Origin: Chloracidobacterium sp. CP2_5A
GTDB lineage: Bacteria > Acidobacteriota > Blastocatellia > Chloracidobacteriales > Chloracidobacteriaceae
DNA: 64,000 nucleotides
Reading direction: 5' to 3'
NCBI GenBank assembly: GCA_002254845.1
Contig: NKPT01000009.1
Coordinates: 20,167 to 84,166, forward strand
In this document: piece after piece, positions 18,808 to 27,911 of the stretch
Numbering within the stretch: the first letter of the stretch is position 1
Layout of the letters: each line of letters starts with the position of its first letter
The notes under the pieces: model-generated
Told to the model about the DNA's origin: nothing
What the model saw: the letters and a program-made list of their open reading frames with translations, nothing else
The model's database searches: none
Made by a program: the position numbers and the translations under genes

Positions 18808-19350
18808 CTATGACTTGACCTTGTCAAGGAAACGCTGGCGAAACTTGGCGACTTTGGGGGCGACAACCGCCATACAGTACGGCTGATACGGGTTTCGCGC
18901 AAAGTAATCCTGATGATAGCTCTCCGCCGGATAGAAATTTCGCAGCGGCTCGATTTCGGTCACGATGGGCGCGTCAAACGCCTTTTGGGCGGTCAGCTCC
19001 GCGACTACGGCTTCGGCCGTCGCCCGCTGCTCGGGCGTCAGGTAGTAGATGCCAGAACGGTACTGCGTGCCGACATCCGCGCCCTGCCGGTTGAGCGTCG
19101 TCGGATCATGGATGGCGAAAAACACATTGAGCACATCGCGGTAGCTTATAAGCCGCGGGTCAAAAGTGACTTCCACGACTTCCGCATAGCCGGTTTCCCC
19201 AGAGCACACCTGCCGATAGGTCGGATTGGGCGTCTGCCCGTTGGCATAGCCGGAAACCACTTTCTCAACGCCGCGCATGGCGAGATACACGGCTTCCAGA
19301 CACCAGAAACAGCCGCCGGCTAGAACGGCGACCTCGCGCGGTTCGGTCAT
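18808..19350 (-). CDS. msrA: Peptide-methionine (S)-S-oxide reductase
   Basis: 180 residues. MsrA reduces methionine-S-sulfoxide in oxidised proteins. The catalytic cysteine is in [18 protein letters not shown] near residue 16. Conserved substrate-site elements [55 protein letters not shown] and the C-terminal [12 protein letters not shown] are complete. The start codon overlaps the upstream CDF transporter stop by 4 bp and uvrA follows 7 bp later, giving a damage-repair themed run (metal efflux, protein repair, DNA repair). Confidence 0.97.
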   Translation of the reverse strand: MTEPREVAVLAGGCFWCLEAVYLAMRGVEKVVSGYANGQTPNPTYRQVCSGETGYAEVVEVTFDPRLISYRDVLNVFFAIHDPTTLNRQGADVGTQYRSGIYYLTPEQRATAEAVVAELTAQKAFDAPIVTEIEPLRNFYPAESYHQDYFARNPYQPYCMAVVAPKVAKFRQRFLDKVKS

Positions 19351-20267
19351 ACGGACACTTCCCCTGCATTCGGAGCGTTGGCGGCGGGCTCGGCGGGCTC
19401 AAGGTGAATCGTGACGTGGGCGATCCCGTAGGCCCGCCGAATCCGCTCCTCCAGAAGGTCGCTGGTCGCATGGGCGCGGCGCAAGTCATTGTGCCGAAAA
19501 ACAAGCGTGAGTTCGGCAAAGCCATACGCGCCACGCCCCCGCGACCGGACGCGCAGGACATCCACGACATCAAGATCCTGGCGGGCGAGCGCGATGAGGG
19601 CGTTGCCATCCACGGCGGCAGCGTCCATGAGGTCGTCAATCGCCGTCATCAAGACATGGTACGCGCCCCAGCCAACCGCCGCGACGACAACCAAGGCGAT
19701 GACGGGGTCGAGCCAAGCCCAGCCGAGCCGCATGCCGACAAGGCCGGCCAGCACGCCCAGCGTGACATACACATCGCTCAGCGTATGCTGCGCGTCCGCC
19801 AGCAGAAAGGCGCTCCCAAGCCGGCGCCCGGCGCGGCGCTCATGCCAGACGACCCACAGGTTGACGATGAGCGCGCCAACCATCACGGCAAAGGTCAGGG
19901 GGGTCGGGGCGACCGGCGCGACCGTCCCCGACCAGAGGCGAAGCGCGGCTTCGCGGCCAATTTCGTAGGACAGGAGGCCCATCAGCGCGGCGACGACAAA
20001 GGCGCCAATCGGCTCCAGCTTGGCATGGCCGTAGGGGTGTTCGCGGTCGGGCGGCTTAGCCGCGGCGCGAATGAGCCAGACGCCGACAAGGTTGTTGACC
20101 GCGTCGGTGAGCGAATGGGCGGCGTCGCCGAGAATAGCCAGCGAGCCGGCCTGCCAGCCGACAAGAGCCTTGGCGGCCACCACGAGCAGGTTGGCGACCA
20201 GGAGCGTCCAGAGAACGCGCCGGACAGCGACCGAAGCAAGCGCGGCTTGGGTGTCCTCGGCAGCCAT
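19347..20267 (-). CDS. Cation diffusion facilitator (CDF) family transporter
   Basis: 306 residues with six membrane helices and a C-terminal cytoplasmic domain. The metal-binding motifs of CDF exporters of zinc, iron, cobalt or manganese are visible: [18 protein letters not shown] in helix 2, [12 protein letters not shown], and [20 protein letters not shown] in helix 5 (the HxxxD type). The C-terminal ferredoxin-like domain contains [20 protein letters not shown] and ends AHVTIHLEP. Metal specificity cannot be read from this. It is the first gene of the CDF-msrA-uvrA run. Confidence 0.93.
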   Translation of the reverse strand: MAAEDTQAALASVAVRRVLWTLLVANLLVVAAKALVGWQAGSLAILGDAAHSLTDAVNNLVGVWLIRAAAKPPDREHPYGHAKLEPIGAFVVAALMGLLSYEIGREAALRLWSGTVAPVAPTPLTFAVMVGALIVNLWVVWHERRAGRRLGSAFLLADAQHTLSDVYVTLGVLAGLVGMRLGWAWLDPVIALVVVAAVGWGAYHVLMTAIDDLMDAAAVDGNALIALARQDLDVVDVLRVRSRGRGAYGFAELTLVFRHNDLRRAHATSDLLEERIRRAYGIAHVTIHLEPAEPAANAPNAGEVSV

Positions 20268-20284
20268 AGCGGGCGTATGAAGTC

Positions 20285-20303
20285 ACGTCCGCGGCGCGGA
20301 CGT
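20285..20303. repeat. Perfect 19-bp palindrome upstream of the CDF gene
   Basis: ACGTCCGCG at 20285-20293 and CGCGGACGT at 20295-20303 flank a single G. It begins 18 bp upstream of the CDF-msrA-uvrA run. It could be an operator; the 178 bp beyond it up to 20481 holds no further gene that I can support. Confidence 0.5.
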
Positions 20304-20481
20304 CCAGAATGAGCCGGTCACAGCGCCAAATTCCAGCGCCAATTCCGCGAATCTTTTCAAGGCGCGGCTCGCCGCAATGACGCTCGCGCCGGAATAAGCG
20401 AAGGCCGGAAGGTCGCGCTCCTTGGCCGCCGGATGAAGCGGGCGACGACAAGCCGGCCCATCCCTTCCAAAACTGGGCGCT

Positions 20482-20889
20482 TCAGGCGCTGCGCTCGACG
20501 AGCGGCGAAACGGCAGCGGCGGCCGCGCGCCGCAACGGGAACATCGCCACCCGCGACATATCCGGCTCGGCCGGCGACTTCGCCGGAGCAAACCGCGTTG
20601 TCACCAGATGCTCCAGCGCCTGCAAAGCCGGGCGCGCGCTGGACACTCCGGACAGTTTCCATAACAGCGTCCGCCGCGCCGTATTGAATGCCGTCAGCAC
20701 GGTCGGCAGCTCGTCGCGGCCGCCGGTCAGGGTATAGCGCAAGTCGGCGTCGTCCGCCGTGAAGCGCGCAACCGGCCCCAATGCGACTGGTCGCCAGCGC
20801 AGCTCTCCGCGCCGGGTGCGCTCTTCCAGTTGAGCGACGCCTTCGGCGGCCAGCCGAACAACCGATACGTATGCGATTTCATCAGCCAT
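20482..20889 (-). CDS. Hypothetical protein
   Basis: 135 residues from ATG 20889, which has AGGAG four bases upstream on the minus strand (the frame is open further upstream, but that would overlap the divergent thiolase leader). No family recognised. The sequence is mostly soluble, with a basic middle (TARRTLLWKLSGV) and an Ala-rich tail (PLRRAAAAAVSPLVERSA). It is divergent from the thiolase gene with a 92-bp shared promoter region, and its 3' end is followed by about 180 bp without a gene. Confidence 0.65.
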   Translation of the reverse strand: MADEIAYVSVVRLAAEGVAQLEERTRRGELRWRPVALGPVARFTADDADLRYTLTGGRDELPTVLTAFNTARRTLLWKLSGVSSARPALQALEHLVTTRFAPAKSPAEPDMSRVAMFPLRRAAAAAVSPLVERSA

Positions 20890-20935
20890 GCCGCGCTCCT
20901 GAAAAACAGCCGTAGTGCGTGAGACTTTGCCGACG

Positions 20936-20941
20936 TATACT
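20936..20941 (+). promoter_or_regulatory. Possible -10 element (TATACT) for the thiolase gene
   Basis: TATACT is 41 bp upstream of the thiolase ATG. The sequence 17 bp upstream (TAGTGC) is a poor -35, so this is a weak or activator-dependent promoter if real. Confidence 0.35.
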
Positions 20942-20981
20942 AATTGCGTGTCATTATTCCTTCTGCGAGAAATCATCCACA

Positions 20982-22163
20982 ATGCCTGCCTCCGTTATTC
21001 TTTCCGCTGTTCGGCTTCCGATTGGGAAGTTTCAGGGCTCGCTCAAGTCATTTGCCGCGCCGGCCCTTGGCTCGAAGGTCGTCCGCGCCGCTATTGAGCG
21101 GGCGGGGATTGACGCCATTCAGGTGGATGAGGTCGTTATGGGCTGCGTGCTGCAAGCCGGGCTGGGCCAAAATCCGGCGCGGCAAGCGGCGCTCGGCGCG
21201 GGACTCCCGCCGGCCGCGGCGGCGCTCACGGTCAATCAGGTGTGCGGCTCGGGGCTGCGCGCCGTCATGCTGGCGGCGCAAGCGATTCAAGCCGGCGACG
21301 CCGAGTTTGTTGTCGCCGGGGGGATGGAGTCCATGACCAACGCCCCCTACGTCCTGCCGAAAGCCCGCGAGGGCTACCGCATGGGACACGGCGAAATCGT
21401 GGACGTCATGATTCACGATGGACTGTGGTGCGCGTTTGAGAACTGGCACATGGGCTGTACGGCGGAGGTGGTCGCCGAGCGTTACCGCGTCTCCCGCGAA
21501 GCGCAGGACGCCTTCGCCGCCGACTCGCAGGCCAAGGCGATCGCCGCCCAGCAAGCCGGGGCGTTTCGGGCGGAAATCGAGCCGGTGACCATCCCGCAGC
21601 GGAAAGGCGATCCGGTCGTCTTTACCGAAGACGAAGGCCCGCGCGCCGACACCACAGTGGCGACGCTGGCCAAGCTCAGACCGGCCTTTCAACCCGATGG
21701 CACGGTGACGGCGGGCAACGCCTCGACCATCAACGATGGCGCGGCAGCGGTCGTCGTCGCTTCCGAGGCGCAGGCCGAGCGCCTGGGGCGACAGCCGCTG
21801 GCCCGCATTGTCGCGCAGGCTATGAGCGGGATCGAGCCGAAGCTGATTATGATGGCTCCGGTTGAAGCAACCCGGCGCGTTTTGGCCAAGGCTGGCTGGC
21901 GGGCGGACGACGTGGACTTGTTCGAGTTCAACGAAGCGTTCGCCGCGCAGGCGATTGCCGTCACGCGGGAAGTCGGGGCCGATCCGGCGAAAGTCAATGT
22001 CAACGGCGGCGCGATTGCGCTGGGGCACCCGATCGGGGCCAGCGGCGCGCGCGTCCTGGTCACGCTGCTGCATGCGATGCAGGCGCGTCAGGTCAAGCGC
22101 GGCGTCGCGGCCCTTTGCCTGGGCGGCGGCAATGCCGTCGCGCTGGCTGTCGAGCGCGACTGA
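20982..22163 (+). CDS. Acetyl-CoA C-acetyltransferase (thiolase)
   Basis: 393 residues from ATG 20982 ([20 protein letters not shown]), the usual thiolase start. It condenses or cleaves acetoacetyl-CoA. The nucleophile cysteine is in [15 protein letters not shown], the marker [14 protein letters not shown] is present, and the C-terminal active site shows [21 protein letters not shown] (His) and [15 protein letters not shown] (second Cys). All catalytic residues are intact. A small AtuA-like gene follows after 61 bp and may be cotranscribed. It probably serves ketone or fatty acid metabolism, together with the acyl-CoA dehydrogenase and methylmalonyl-CoA epimerase encoded 15 kb away. Confidence 0.95.
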   Translation: MPASVILSAVRLPIGKFQGSLKSFAAPALGSKVVRAAIERAGIDAIQVDEVVMGCVLQAGLGQNPARQAALGAGLPPAAAALTVNQVCGSGLRAVMLAAQAIQAGDAEFVVAGGMESMTNAPYVLPKAREGYRMGHGEIVDVMIHDGLWCAFENWHMGCTAEVVAERYRVSREAQDAFAADSQAKAIAAQQAGAFRAEIEPVTIPQRKGDPVVFTEDEGPRADTTVATLAKLRPAFQPDGTVTAGNASTINDGAAAVVVASEAQAERLGRQPLARIVAQAMSGIEPKLIMMAPVEATRRVLAKAGWRADDVDLFEFNEAFAAQAIAVTREVGADPAKVNVNGGAIALGHPIGASGARVLVTLLHAMQARQVKRGVAALCLGGGNAVALAVERD

Positions 22164-22224
22164 AAACAGCGTCGCCAGCTCCATCCGCGGCTCCGCGCCG
22201 GAGCGGAAAGCCAGAGCGTACGAT

Positions 22225-22569
22225 ATGCGAGTCAAACTATTCGAGATTGCCCACGCCCGGTCGGGCGACAAAGGCGACACGTCCAACATTGGGCTACTGG
22301 CGCGCCGCCCTGAATTTTATCCAGTCCTGCGCGAGCAGGTCACGCCGGAGCGCGTCAAGGCGCACTTTGCCGACCTTTGCCAGGGCGATGTGGAGCGCTA
22401 CGAGCTGCCTAACCTTGAAGCCCTCAACTTCCTGCTCCACAAGGCGCTCGGCGGCGGCGGCACCGTATCGCTGCGGAGCGACGCGCAAGGCAAGACCTAC
22501 AGCACGGCTTTGCTGCGAATGGAAATCGAGTTGCCGGAAACGATGGCCGAGCTGATCGGGCGAAGCTAG
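22225..22569 (+). CDS. Small AtuA-related protein
   Basis: 114 residues from ATG 22225. The N-terminus KLFEIAHARSGDKGDTSNIGLLAR matches the C-terminal domain of AtuA (acyclic terpene utilisation) proteins, which also exists as a stand-alone protein beside acyl-CoA metabolism genes. The LNFLLHKALGGGGTVSLRSDAQGKTYSTALLRMEIELP segment is the other conserved block. Biochemical function is not established. It lies 61 bp downstream of the thiolase gene. Confidence 0.82.
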   Translation: MRVKLFEIAHARSGDKGDTSNIGLLARRPEFYPVLREQVTPERVKAHFADLCQGDVERYELPNLEALNFLLHKALGGGGTVSLRSDAQGKTYSTALLRMEIELPETMAELIGRS

Positions 22570-22695
22570 GCGCGGCGCGCCAGGACGCGATGCGCCGCGC
22601 TGGGCGCTTTCAGGCGACTGACTCAGCGGACGGCGGGCACAAGGCGCCCGGCTGTGTTATGCTCGCATTACATTCCTGATGTCTCAACTGCATCC

Positions 22696-24186
22696 ATGAA
22701 TCGGTTCACCACGCTTGAAGCCTTCGTTGTCGGCGTTGAAGACAGCGCTACGCTTCTGAAGCTTTATATTGAGCGGATTCGTCGAGCGCCGCACCATCCG
22801 GCGTATCACCTTGCGGTGTGCGAGCACACGGATGAGCTTCTCACAGCCACGCGCGACTTGCGCCGCGCGGCGGGCGATGTGCCGCCCGCGCTTCTCGAAG
22901 GCATCGAAGCCCTGCTAGCGCTAGCCGAAGCGGCGGCGGCGCTGGCGCTGCGCTTGTCCGGCTTCGCCCCGGAGCGACTCGTCGCCGGACTCGATGGGCT
23001 TTCGCAAGCGACCTCCTGTTTCGTGGACGTGGTTCGGTCGTTCAGCGGCGAGACGCTCGGCCCGGATGTCTCGCTGGCGGGGCATATCACGCAGCGGCTT
23101 CAGACCCTGCTGTCCGCCGAAGCGCCATCCGCGACGAGCGCCACGACCACCCAACACGCGCGCCGCATCACTACCGAGGTCACATTCGATGGCCACGAGG
23201 ACCCGTTTGACGACCTTGCCGTGGATACGGACGATGACTTTCTCGATGACGTGATTGGAAGCCTGGAAGGGGCGTTTGACGCGGCAGTTCACTCCGCCAC
23301 AGCCGAACTCCCCGCGCCCGAAGGGTTCTGGCAGGATAGAGCGACCGAGTTCAGCATTCCGCCCGAAGTGCGCCAGCTTTTCACGGAAATTGCCGCCGGC
23401 TACACGCAGCCCATCAAGGACTTCATCGCGGAGCTACGCAAAGGCGGCTTTGCGCGCGACTGGCTCGTGGCCTGTCGCCCGGCGGTGGCGAGCCTGCGCC
23501 GGGCGTCCGAGTCGATTGATTTCACCGACCTGAGCAGCCGGCTGGAACGACTCGAATCCGCTCTGCTTCAAGATCACAACGAGAGCGACCGTCGCCGCTA
23601 TGGGCGACACTGGAAGCTGCGCGTTCTGAGCGCCTACGCCGATCTGGAGACGTATCTTCCCAACGCGTTCCTGATACCGCCGGCGGCCACGTCGTCGGAA
23701 AGCATCATTGTGAACACGCTGCTCAAGCAGGTTGCGGGCGTCGGACAGCGGACGATCCAAAAGCTTTTCGCGGCCGGCATGTCGCGCATTGAAAGCTACG
23801 CGACTGGACTGCCCAGCGACATCGCCTTGGCGGCCGGCATCAAGCGAGCGCTCGCCGAGCGCATCTGCGAGCGGGTTCAGGCCTATCTCCGCGCCCGCGA
23901 GACAACGGACGCTGACCTTCAAGCGCGCCTGATCGCTCTCGTTGAAGAGCTGAAGCAACGCCAGTTTGAGTTCAAGCGGGCGACGCTTGAAGAGTGGTAC
24001 CGCCGCTCGGACTCCACTGAAAAGAAGCGCTGCCGCAAGGCGCGCCAGGAAGTCATGTGGCGCATCAACATCGCGCTGGTTGAACTCGATCAGCTCGACA
24101 CGCTACACGAAATCAGGAATGCGATTTTTGATAAGCGCATTTCACGGCTGGAAGAGCTAACGAAAGCGTTTCCCAAGCAGCGATGA
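22696..24186 (+). CDS. Uncharacterised protein with C-terminal helix-hairpin-helix-like segment
   Basis: 496 residues from ATG 22696; a TATGCT -10-like box lies about 32 bp upstream. No family recognised. The N-terminal 150 residues look all-helical (LEAFVVGVEDSATLLKLYIERIRR, then LLEGIEALLALAEAAAALALRLSG). A very acidic linker follows (FDDLAVDTDDDFLDD, about 175-185), then a second helical region. At about 350-400, VAGVGQRTIQKLFAAGMSRIESYA...IALAAGIKRALAERICERV resembles tandem helix-hairpin-helix units that often bind nucleic acid or mediate protein contacts. The C-terminus is a long charged helix, probably coiled coil. Its stop overlaps the receiver-domain gene start (ATGA), so it heads a five-gene operon. 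Confidence 0.8.
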   Translation: MNRFTTLEAFVVGVEDSATLLKLYIERIRRAPHHPAYHLAVCEHTDELLTATRDLRRAAGDVPPALLEGIEALLALAEAAAALALRLSGFAPERLVAGLDGLSQATSCFVDVVRSFSGETLGPDVSLAGHITQRLQTLLSAEAPSATSATTTQHARRITTEVTFDGHEDPFDDLAVDTDDDFLDDVIGSLEGAFDAAVHSATAELPAPEGFWQDRATEFSIPPEVRQLFTEIAAGYTQPIKDFIAELRKGGFARDWLVACRPAVASLRRASESIDFTDLSSRLERLESALLQDHNESDRRRYGRHWKLRVLSAYADLETYLPNAFLIPPAATSSESIIVNTLLKQVAGVGQRTIQKLFAAGMSRIESYATGLPSDIALAAGIKRALAERICERVQAYLRARETTDADLQARLIALVEELKQRQFEFKRATLEEWYRRSDSTEKKRCRKARQEVMWRINIALVELDQLDTLHEIRNAIFDKRISRLEELTKAFPKQR

Positions 24187-24854
24187 GCCTCACTCGCCGC
24201 CAAACCATCCTGTTTGTTGGGTCTGACGCGGAAATAGCGCAGCTAATTGAAAAGACGCTTTCCGTCGCCGGTTACCAGGTCGAGGTCGCGCCCAACCCCG
24301 AAGCGGCGTGCGCGCGCAGCGATCTGTCGCCGACGCTCGTCATTGTGGATACGGCCCCAGGCGTGGGCGAGCTGGCCGCCGCGCGCCTCATGCGCGAGCG
24401 CTGGATCACAACGCCCATCATCGCTTTGACGCGCCTGCCAGATGAGGTTCTCTCGCGCGCGATGGAGCGCCTTCGACTTTCGTCGCTCGTTAAGCCGGTC
24501 ACGCCGGCCCTCCTGCTGGCCACCGTCGCCGATGAGATTGACTGGGAGCAAAATCAGGGCGCGCGCGTCACCTCGCCGCTGGAGTCGCTCGACATCAGTG
24601 ACGATCTCGTTTTTTTTCTCGGCGACCGGCGGCTCGCGCCCCCGCTCAACGCGATCTACCGGCGGACGGACGAGTTGGAGGCGGCGCTGGGAAACGCTGG
24701 GCTGTCGCCATCCAATATGGCGCTCTTTGAGTTGTTTGATGGCCAGAGCACCCTCGCCGACATCATCGACAACCTGCCGCACATCGAGCCGAAAATTTTG
24801 CTTCTGGCAAGCTACCTCGCGCGGGTCGGATGGCTGACTCAAGTTACAGACTAG
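24183..24854 (+). CDS. Response-regulator-like receiver protein with C-terminal winged-helix-like domain
   Basis: 223 residues. Residues about 5-120 fit a CheY-like receiver: ILFVGSDAEIAQLIEKTLSVAGYQVEVA, phospho-acceptor Asp in LVIVDTAPG, and the conserved Lys in LVKPVTP. The acidic pair before the helix is reduced to one Asp (GSD). The C-terminal 80 residues (FELFDGQSTLADIIDNLPHIEPKILLLASYLARVGWL) resemble the PatA/DUF4388-type effector fold. No sensor kinase is adjacent. The start overlaps the preceding gene by 4 bp, so the two proteins are likely made in a fixed ratio. Confidence 0.8.
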   Translation: MSLTRRQTILFVGSDAEIAQLIEKTLSVAGYQVEVAPNPEAACARSDLSPTLVIVDTAPGVGELAAARLMRERWITTPIIALTRLPDEVLSRAMERLRLSSLVKPVTPALLLATVADEIDWEQNQGARVTSPLESLDISDDLVFFLGDRRLAPPLNAIYRRTDELEAALGNAGLSPSNMALFELFDGQSTLADIIDNLPHIEPKILLLASYLARVGWLTQVTD

Positions 24855-24906
24855 CTCTCGCCGAAGGAGAGTTGGTCGCGGGCTTCTCAGCGAGTATGAT
24901 GGCGAT

Positions 24907-25155
24907 ATGATTCAGAAGGTTGACGTTATTCTCTGGTCAAGGGAAGTCGAGCTGCGCGGGCTGCCGCGCGCGCTTGAAGCCGAGTATGAAGCCCGCGGGG
25001 CGTTCTGGGTGACGCGCGGGTTGCGCTTGACGCGCAGCTTGTTTGAGCTGCTTGAAATTGAGCGCCCGGAACTCGAGTTTCGGAAATACGAAGTCCCACC
25101 CCCGCCGTCCGCCGGCGAGTCGGCTTCAGGCGCTGCCGAGGAAGCTTCCGTATGA
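24907..25155 (+). CDS. Hypothetical small protein
   Basis: 82 residues, no family recognised. It is a compact charged protein (VDVILWSREVELRGLPRALEAEYEARGAFWVTRGLRLTRSLFELLEIE) with a Pro/Ala-rich tail. It lies in the middle of the 22.7-26.2 kb operon, and its stop overlaps the next gene's ATG by 4 bp, which supports it being real despite its size. Confidence 0.75.
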   Translation: MIQKVDVILWSREVELRGLPRALEAEYEARGAFWVTRGLRLTRSLFELLEIERPELEFRKYEVPPPPSAGESASGAAEEASV

Positions 25156-25466
25156 CGACGCCGCGGATCGAGTCGCTGCGCAAGATGCTGGCCGCGAACC
25201 CCAAGAATGCGATGGCGCATTATGGGCTAGCGAACGAATACTGGAAGCTTTCCGACTATGCGGCCGTCGTCCGGCACCTTACCGCTTATCTCGAAGCTAG
25301 CGACGACCAGGGCGCCGGCTACCGGCTGCTTGGACAGGCGCATCAACAGCTAGGCGACCGCGAAGCGGCCCGCGCGGCTTGGCGACAAGGACAGCAAGCC
25401 GCCGAGCGCCATGGCCATCCGACGATGGCGGCTGAAATCGGCGAGTTGATCGCCAACCTGGAGTAG
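25152..25466 (+). CDS. TPR repeat protein
   Basis: 104 residues composed of about two and a half tetratricopeptide repeats, for example NAMAHYGLANEYWKLSDYAAVVRHLTAYLEASDDQGAGYRLLGQAHQQLGDREAARAAWRQG. No signal peptide, so probably cytoplasmic scaffold. Coupled by ATGA overlap to the preceding 82-residue gene and 2 bp before the membrane TPR gene. Confidence 0.88.
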   Translation: MTTPRIESLRKMLAANPKNAMAHYGLANEYWKLSDYAAVVRHLTAYLEASDDQGAGYRLLGQAHQQLGDREAARAAWRQGQQAAERHGHPTMAAEIGELIANLE

Positions 25467-25468
25467 CG

Positions 25469-26170
25469 ATGAGCGAGCCGGCGCCCCAAGCTGAGCCGCT
25501 CGCGCGGCGCCCTCGCCCGTGGCGGCGCTGGCTTACGCTCGGCTTGGCTTTGGCTGGCGCGGTTGGCGGCGGCTATGCGTGGCTTGCGCGATCAAGCGGC
25601 GGCGAGGCTCAGGCCGAAGCGACGCTCCAGCGCATCGCGTCCACGGTCGGACTGGCGCTTGACGGACAGCTCGCCAACTTGCCGGCAGCCAAGCCGGCGA
25701 CCGTTCACCGCGGCGACCAGTCGGCGGATCATTGGCAGCTTCAGCTCAAGGCGACCCGGCAAAGTCTCGAACAGCAGCTTCTACGCCATCCGACGGCGGA
25801 TGGCCATCGCGCCCTGGGACGCTTCTACCTTGCTGAGGGGCAGCCGCTAGCGGCGTTTGCCCACTTGCAACTCGCGCTTCAGCAGTTTCCCCGCGATGCG
25901 CGGCTACGCAGCGATCTCGGGCTGGCGCTCCTGGAAGCCGCCCGCGATGCGCCGGAAGCGGCCGCGGAGGCGCTCGACGCTTTTGCCGAGGCGCTGCGCC
26001 TTGATCCGGACTTGCTGGAAGCTCGCTACAACCGCGCCCGCGCGCTGGAGGCAACGGGCCGCCGAGCTGAGGCGCTGGACGCTTGGCGCGACTACGCAAC
26101 GCGCGACCCGCAATCAGCCTGGGGCGCCCTCGCCCGCGATCGCATCGCGTTTCTCGAGCGCTACCCGTAG
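25469..26170 (+). CDS. Membrane-anchored TPR protein
   Basis: 233 residues. An arginine-rich N-terminus (ARRPRPWRRW) precedes one transmembrane helix (LTLGLALAGAVGGGYAWLA, about 24-42), leaving the rest outside the cytoplasm. The C-terminal 130 residues carry TPR units (GHRALGRFYLAEGQPLAAFAHLQLALQQFPRDARLRSDLGLALLEAA and DLLEARYNRARALEATGRRAEALDAWRDYA). It ends the operon that starts at 22696. The arrangement resembles c-type cytochrome assembly TPR proteins but no haem-related motif is present. Confidence 0.85.
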   Translation: MSEPAPQAEPLARRPRPWRRWLTLGLALAGAVGGGYAWLARSSGGEAQAEATLQRIASTVGLALDGQLANLPAAKPATVHRGDQSADHWQLQLKATRQSLEQQLLRHPTADGHRALGRFYLAEGQPLAAFAHLQLALQQFPRDARLRSDLGLALLEAARDAPEAAAEALDAFAEALRLDPDLLEARYNRARALEATGRRAEALDAWRDYATRDPQSAWGALARDRIAFLERYP

Positions 26171-26316
26171 CTCGCTTTTCAAGCCGCCTCCGCATCAGCG
26201 TCGCGGTCGCCCTTCGCGGGATCTCGGCGCCCGCCTCCGCCGCTTTCCGCTTTTTGCAGACCCCGGCGACGCCGTTCGAAAAGCGGGCTACGCCTGCGCC
26301 GCCAGCGACGGGCCGC

Positions 26317-26838
26317 TTAGGCTACGGCTGACTTTTCCGGCTCAATGATTTCGTTGCCGCGACCAAAGAGAAACCGCGTGGGGTGGTCGCGCATGATTTT
26401 GTCCTGCAAGCGCATGAGGCCGTAAAGCAGCGCTTCCGGGCGCGGCGGGCAGCCCGGCACGTAGACATCCACCGGAATGACGCGGTCAACGCCTTGCAAA
26501 GTGGAGTAAGTGTTGAATGGCCCGCCTACGTTCGAGCATGAGCCCATCGAAATGACCCACTTCGGGTCGGGCATCTGCTCATAGACGCGGCGCACGACTG
26601 GCGCCATCTTGAGCGTGACCGTGCCGGCGACGATGATCAGGTCGGATTGACGCGGGCTTGGACGAAACACGCCCGCGCCAAAGCGGTCCAAGTCGAATCG
26701 GGAAGCGCCCGTCGCCATCATTTCAATCGCGCAGCAGGCGAGCCCGAACGTCATCGGCCAGAGGGCCGACTTGCGCGCCCAGTTGAAAATGAAGTCAACC
26801 GACGAGAGAACCAAGCCCGGCGTTTCTTCGCGTACCAT
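26317..26838 (-). CDS. nuoB: NADH-quinone oxidoreductase subunit B
   Basis: 173 residues. NuoB carries the N2 iron-sulfur cluster of complex I next to the quinone site. Cluster ligands are visible as the tandem cysteines in [25 protein letters not shown] and [17 protein letters not shown]. The [27 protein letters not shown] segment is conserved. It follows nuoA by 58 bp. The next gene downstream is a convergent TPR gene rather than nuoC, so this is a two-gene unit. Confidence 0.97.
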   Translation of the reverse strand: MVREETPGLVLSSVDFIFNWARKSALWPMTFGLACCAIEMMATGASRFDLDRFGAGVFRPSPRQSDLIIVAGTVTLKMAPVVRRVYEQMPDPKWVISMGSCSNVGGPFNTYSTLQGVDRVIPVDVYVPGCPPRPEALLYGLMRLQDKIMRDHPTRFLFGRGNEIIEPEKSAVA

Positions 26839-26896
26839 CGCTGATACCTTTCCTTTAGCTTAGCCTGAACCGCGCGCTGACGCCTTTCAGCTTCAA

Positions 26897-27313
26897 CTAC
26901 ACCCAATCCAGCGCGCCCTTGCGCCAGGCGTAGTAGTAGCCAACAACCAGAATGCCGATGAAAATAAACGCTTCAATCAGCCCGAACAGCGCTAATTGGT
27001 CGTAGATCACCGCCCAGGGGAAAAGGAAAATTGTTTCCACATCGAAGATGAGAAACAGCATAGCGATGACGTAGTAGCGCACGGAAATGCGCTCGCGCGC
27101 GTCGCTGACCGGGTCCACGCCGCACTCGTACGACATCATCTTCTCCGGGGTCATGACCGTGCGCCGCACGAAGCGCCCAACCGTCAAAGCGCCAATCGGT
27201 ATCGCCAGCGCAACGGCAAACAGCAAGATGATCGGGATGTAACCCATGATCGGGCCGCGCGCGGGCGCGTCCGCAGCGGCTTGTTGTAAGAGGAAGAAGA
27301 CGGTTGAAGACAT
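26897..27313 (-). CDS. nuoA: NADH-quinone oxidoreductase subunit A
   Basis: 138 residues from ATG 27313. Three transmembrane helices (IPIILLFAVALAIPIGAL, YYVIAMLFLIFDVETIFLFPWAV, GLIEAFIFIGILVVGYYYAWRKGALDW) and the conserved loop YECGVDPVSDARERISVRYY are all present. NuoA sits at the hinge near the quinone channel. The segment DVETIFLFPWAV holds the conserved acidic residues. Forms a pair with nuoB. Confidence 0.97.
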   Translation of the reverse strand: MSSTVFFLLQQAAADAPARGPIMGYIPIILLFAVALAIPIGALTVGRFVRRTVMTPEKMMSYECGVDPVSDARERISVRYYVIAMLFLIFDVETIFLFPWAVIYDQLALFGLIEAFIFIGILVVGYYYAWRKGALDWV

Positions 27314-27430
27314 AGCGGGCGGACAATGCGCAATCAGCGGGACGCCTTTCCGTAACCAAGCGCACGCTTGGCGGAGATCATCCCGGCTCATCGCCGAATG
27401 CGTCGCGCGTCAACCGCTTGGCGCGGGCGA

Positions 27431-27892
27431 TTACTCAGTCGCGGGCGGCGCGTCGCTCGCCAGCGCGTCAACCGCCGGCGGTTCCGGTCGGTCAGCCGCG
27501 GCGACGGGCGCGGGCGGCGCGGCTTTCGCCCCGTCCTTCGCTTGGCGCGTGTCCAGCTCGCGGATGCGCGCCGCCTTGCCGCGCAGGTTGCGCAGGTAAT
27601 ACAGCTTCGCCCGGCGCACGCGCCCGCGCCGAACCACCTCGATCTTGTCAATGCTCGGCGAGTGCAGCGGGAAAATGCGCTCGACGCCAATGCCGAAGCT
27701 GACCTTGCGGACGGTGAAGGTTTCGCGCGCGCCGCCATGCTTGCGGGCGATGACAATGCCCTCGAAAACCTGAATGCGCTCCTTTTCGCCTTCCTTGATC
27801 TTGACGTGGACGCGCACCGTATCCCCGGCGATAAAAGATGGGTGCTGACGCAGATACGCCTGCTCAACGGCCTGTAGGTCGGGTTTAATCAT
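27431..27892 (-). CDS. rplS: 50S ribosomal protein L19
   Basis: 153 residues from ATG 27892. The L19 core is complete: [60 protein letters not shown] and [23 protein letters not shown]. Normal L19 has about 115 residues; here a Pro/Ala-rich tail of about 35 residues ([22 protein letters not shown]) is added. It is the last gene of the ffh operon, 19 bp after trmD. Confidence 0.97.
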   Translation of the reverse strand: MIKPDLQAVEQAYLRQHPSFIAGDTVRVHVKIKEGEKERIQVFEGIVIARKHGGARETFTVRKVSFGIGVERIFPLHSPSIDKIEVVRRGRVRRAKLYYLRNLRGKAARIRELDTRQAKDGAKAAPPAPVAAADRPEPPAVDALASDAPPATE

Positions 27893-27911
27893 TGAGTCGA
27901 TTCCTCTCGCG

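Noticed and set aside
21048..22289. Open frame opposite the thiolase gene
   Set aside because: Shadow of the intact thiolase on plus; no family features.
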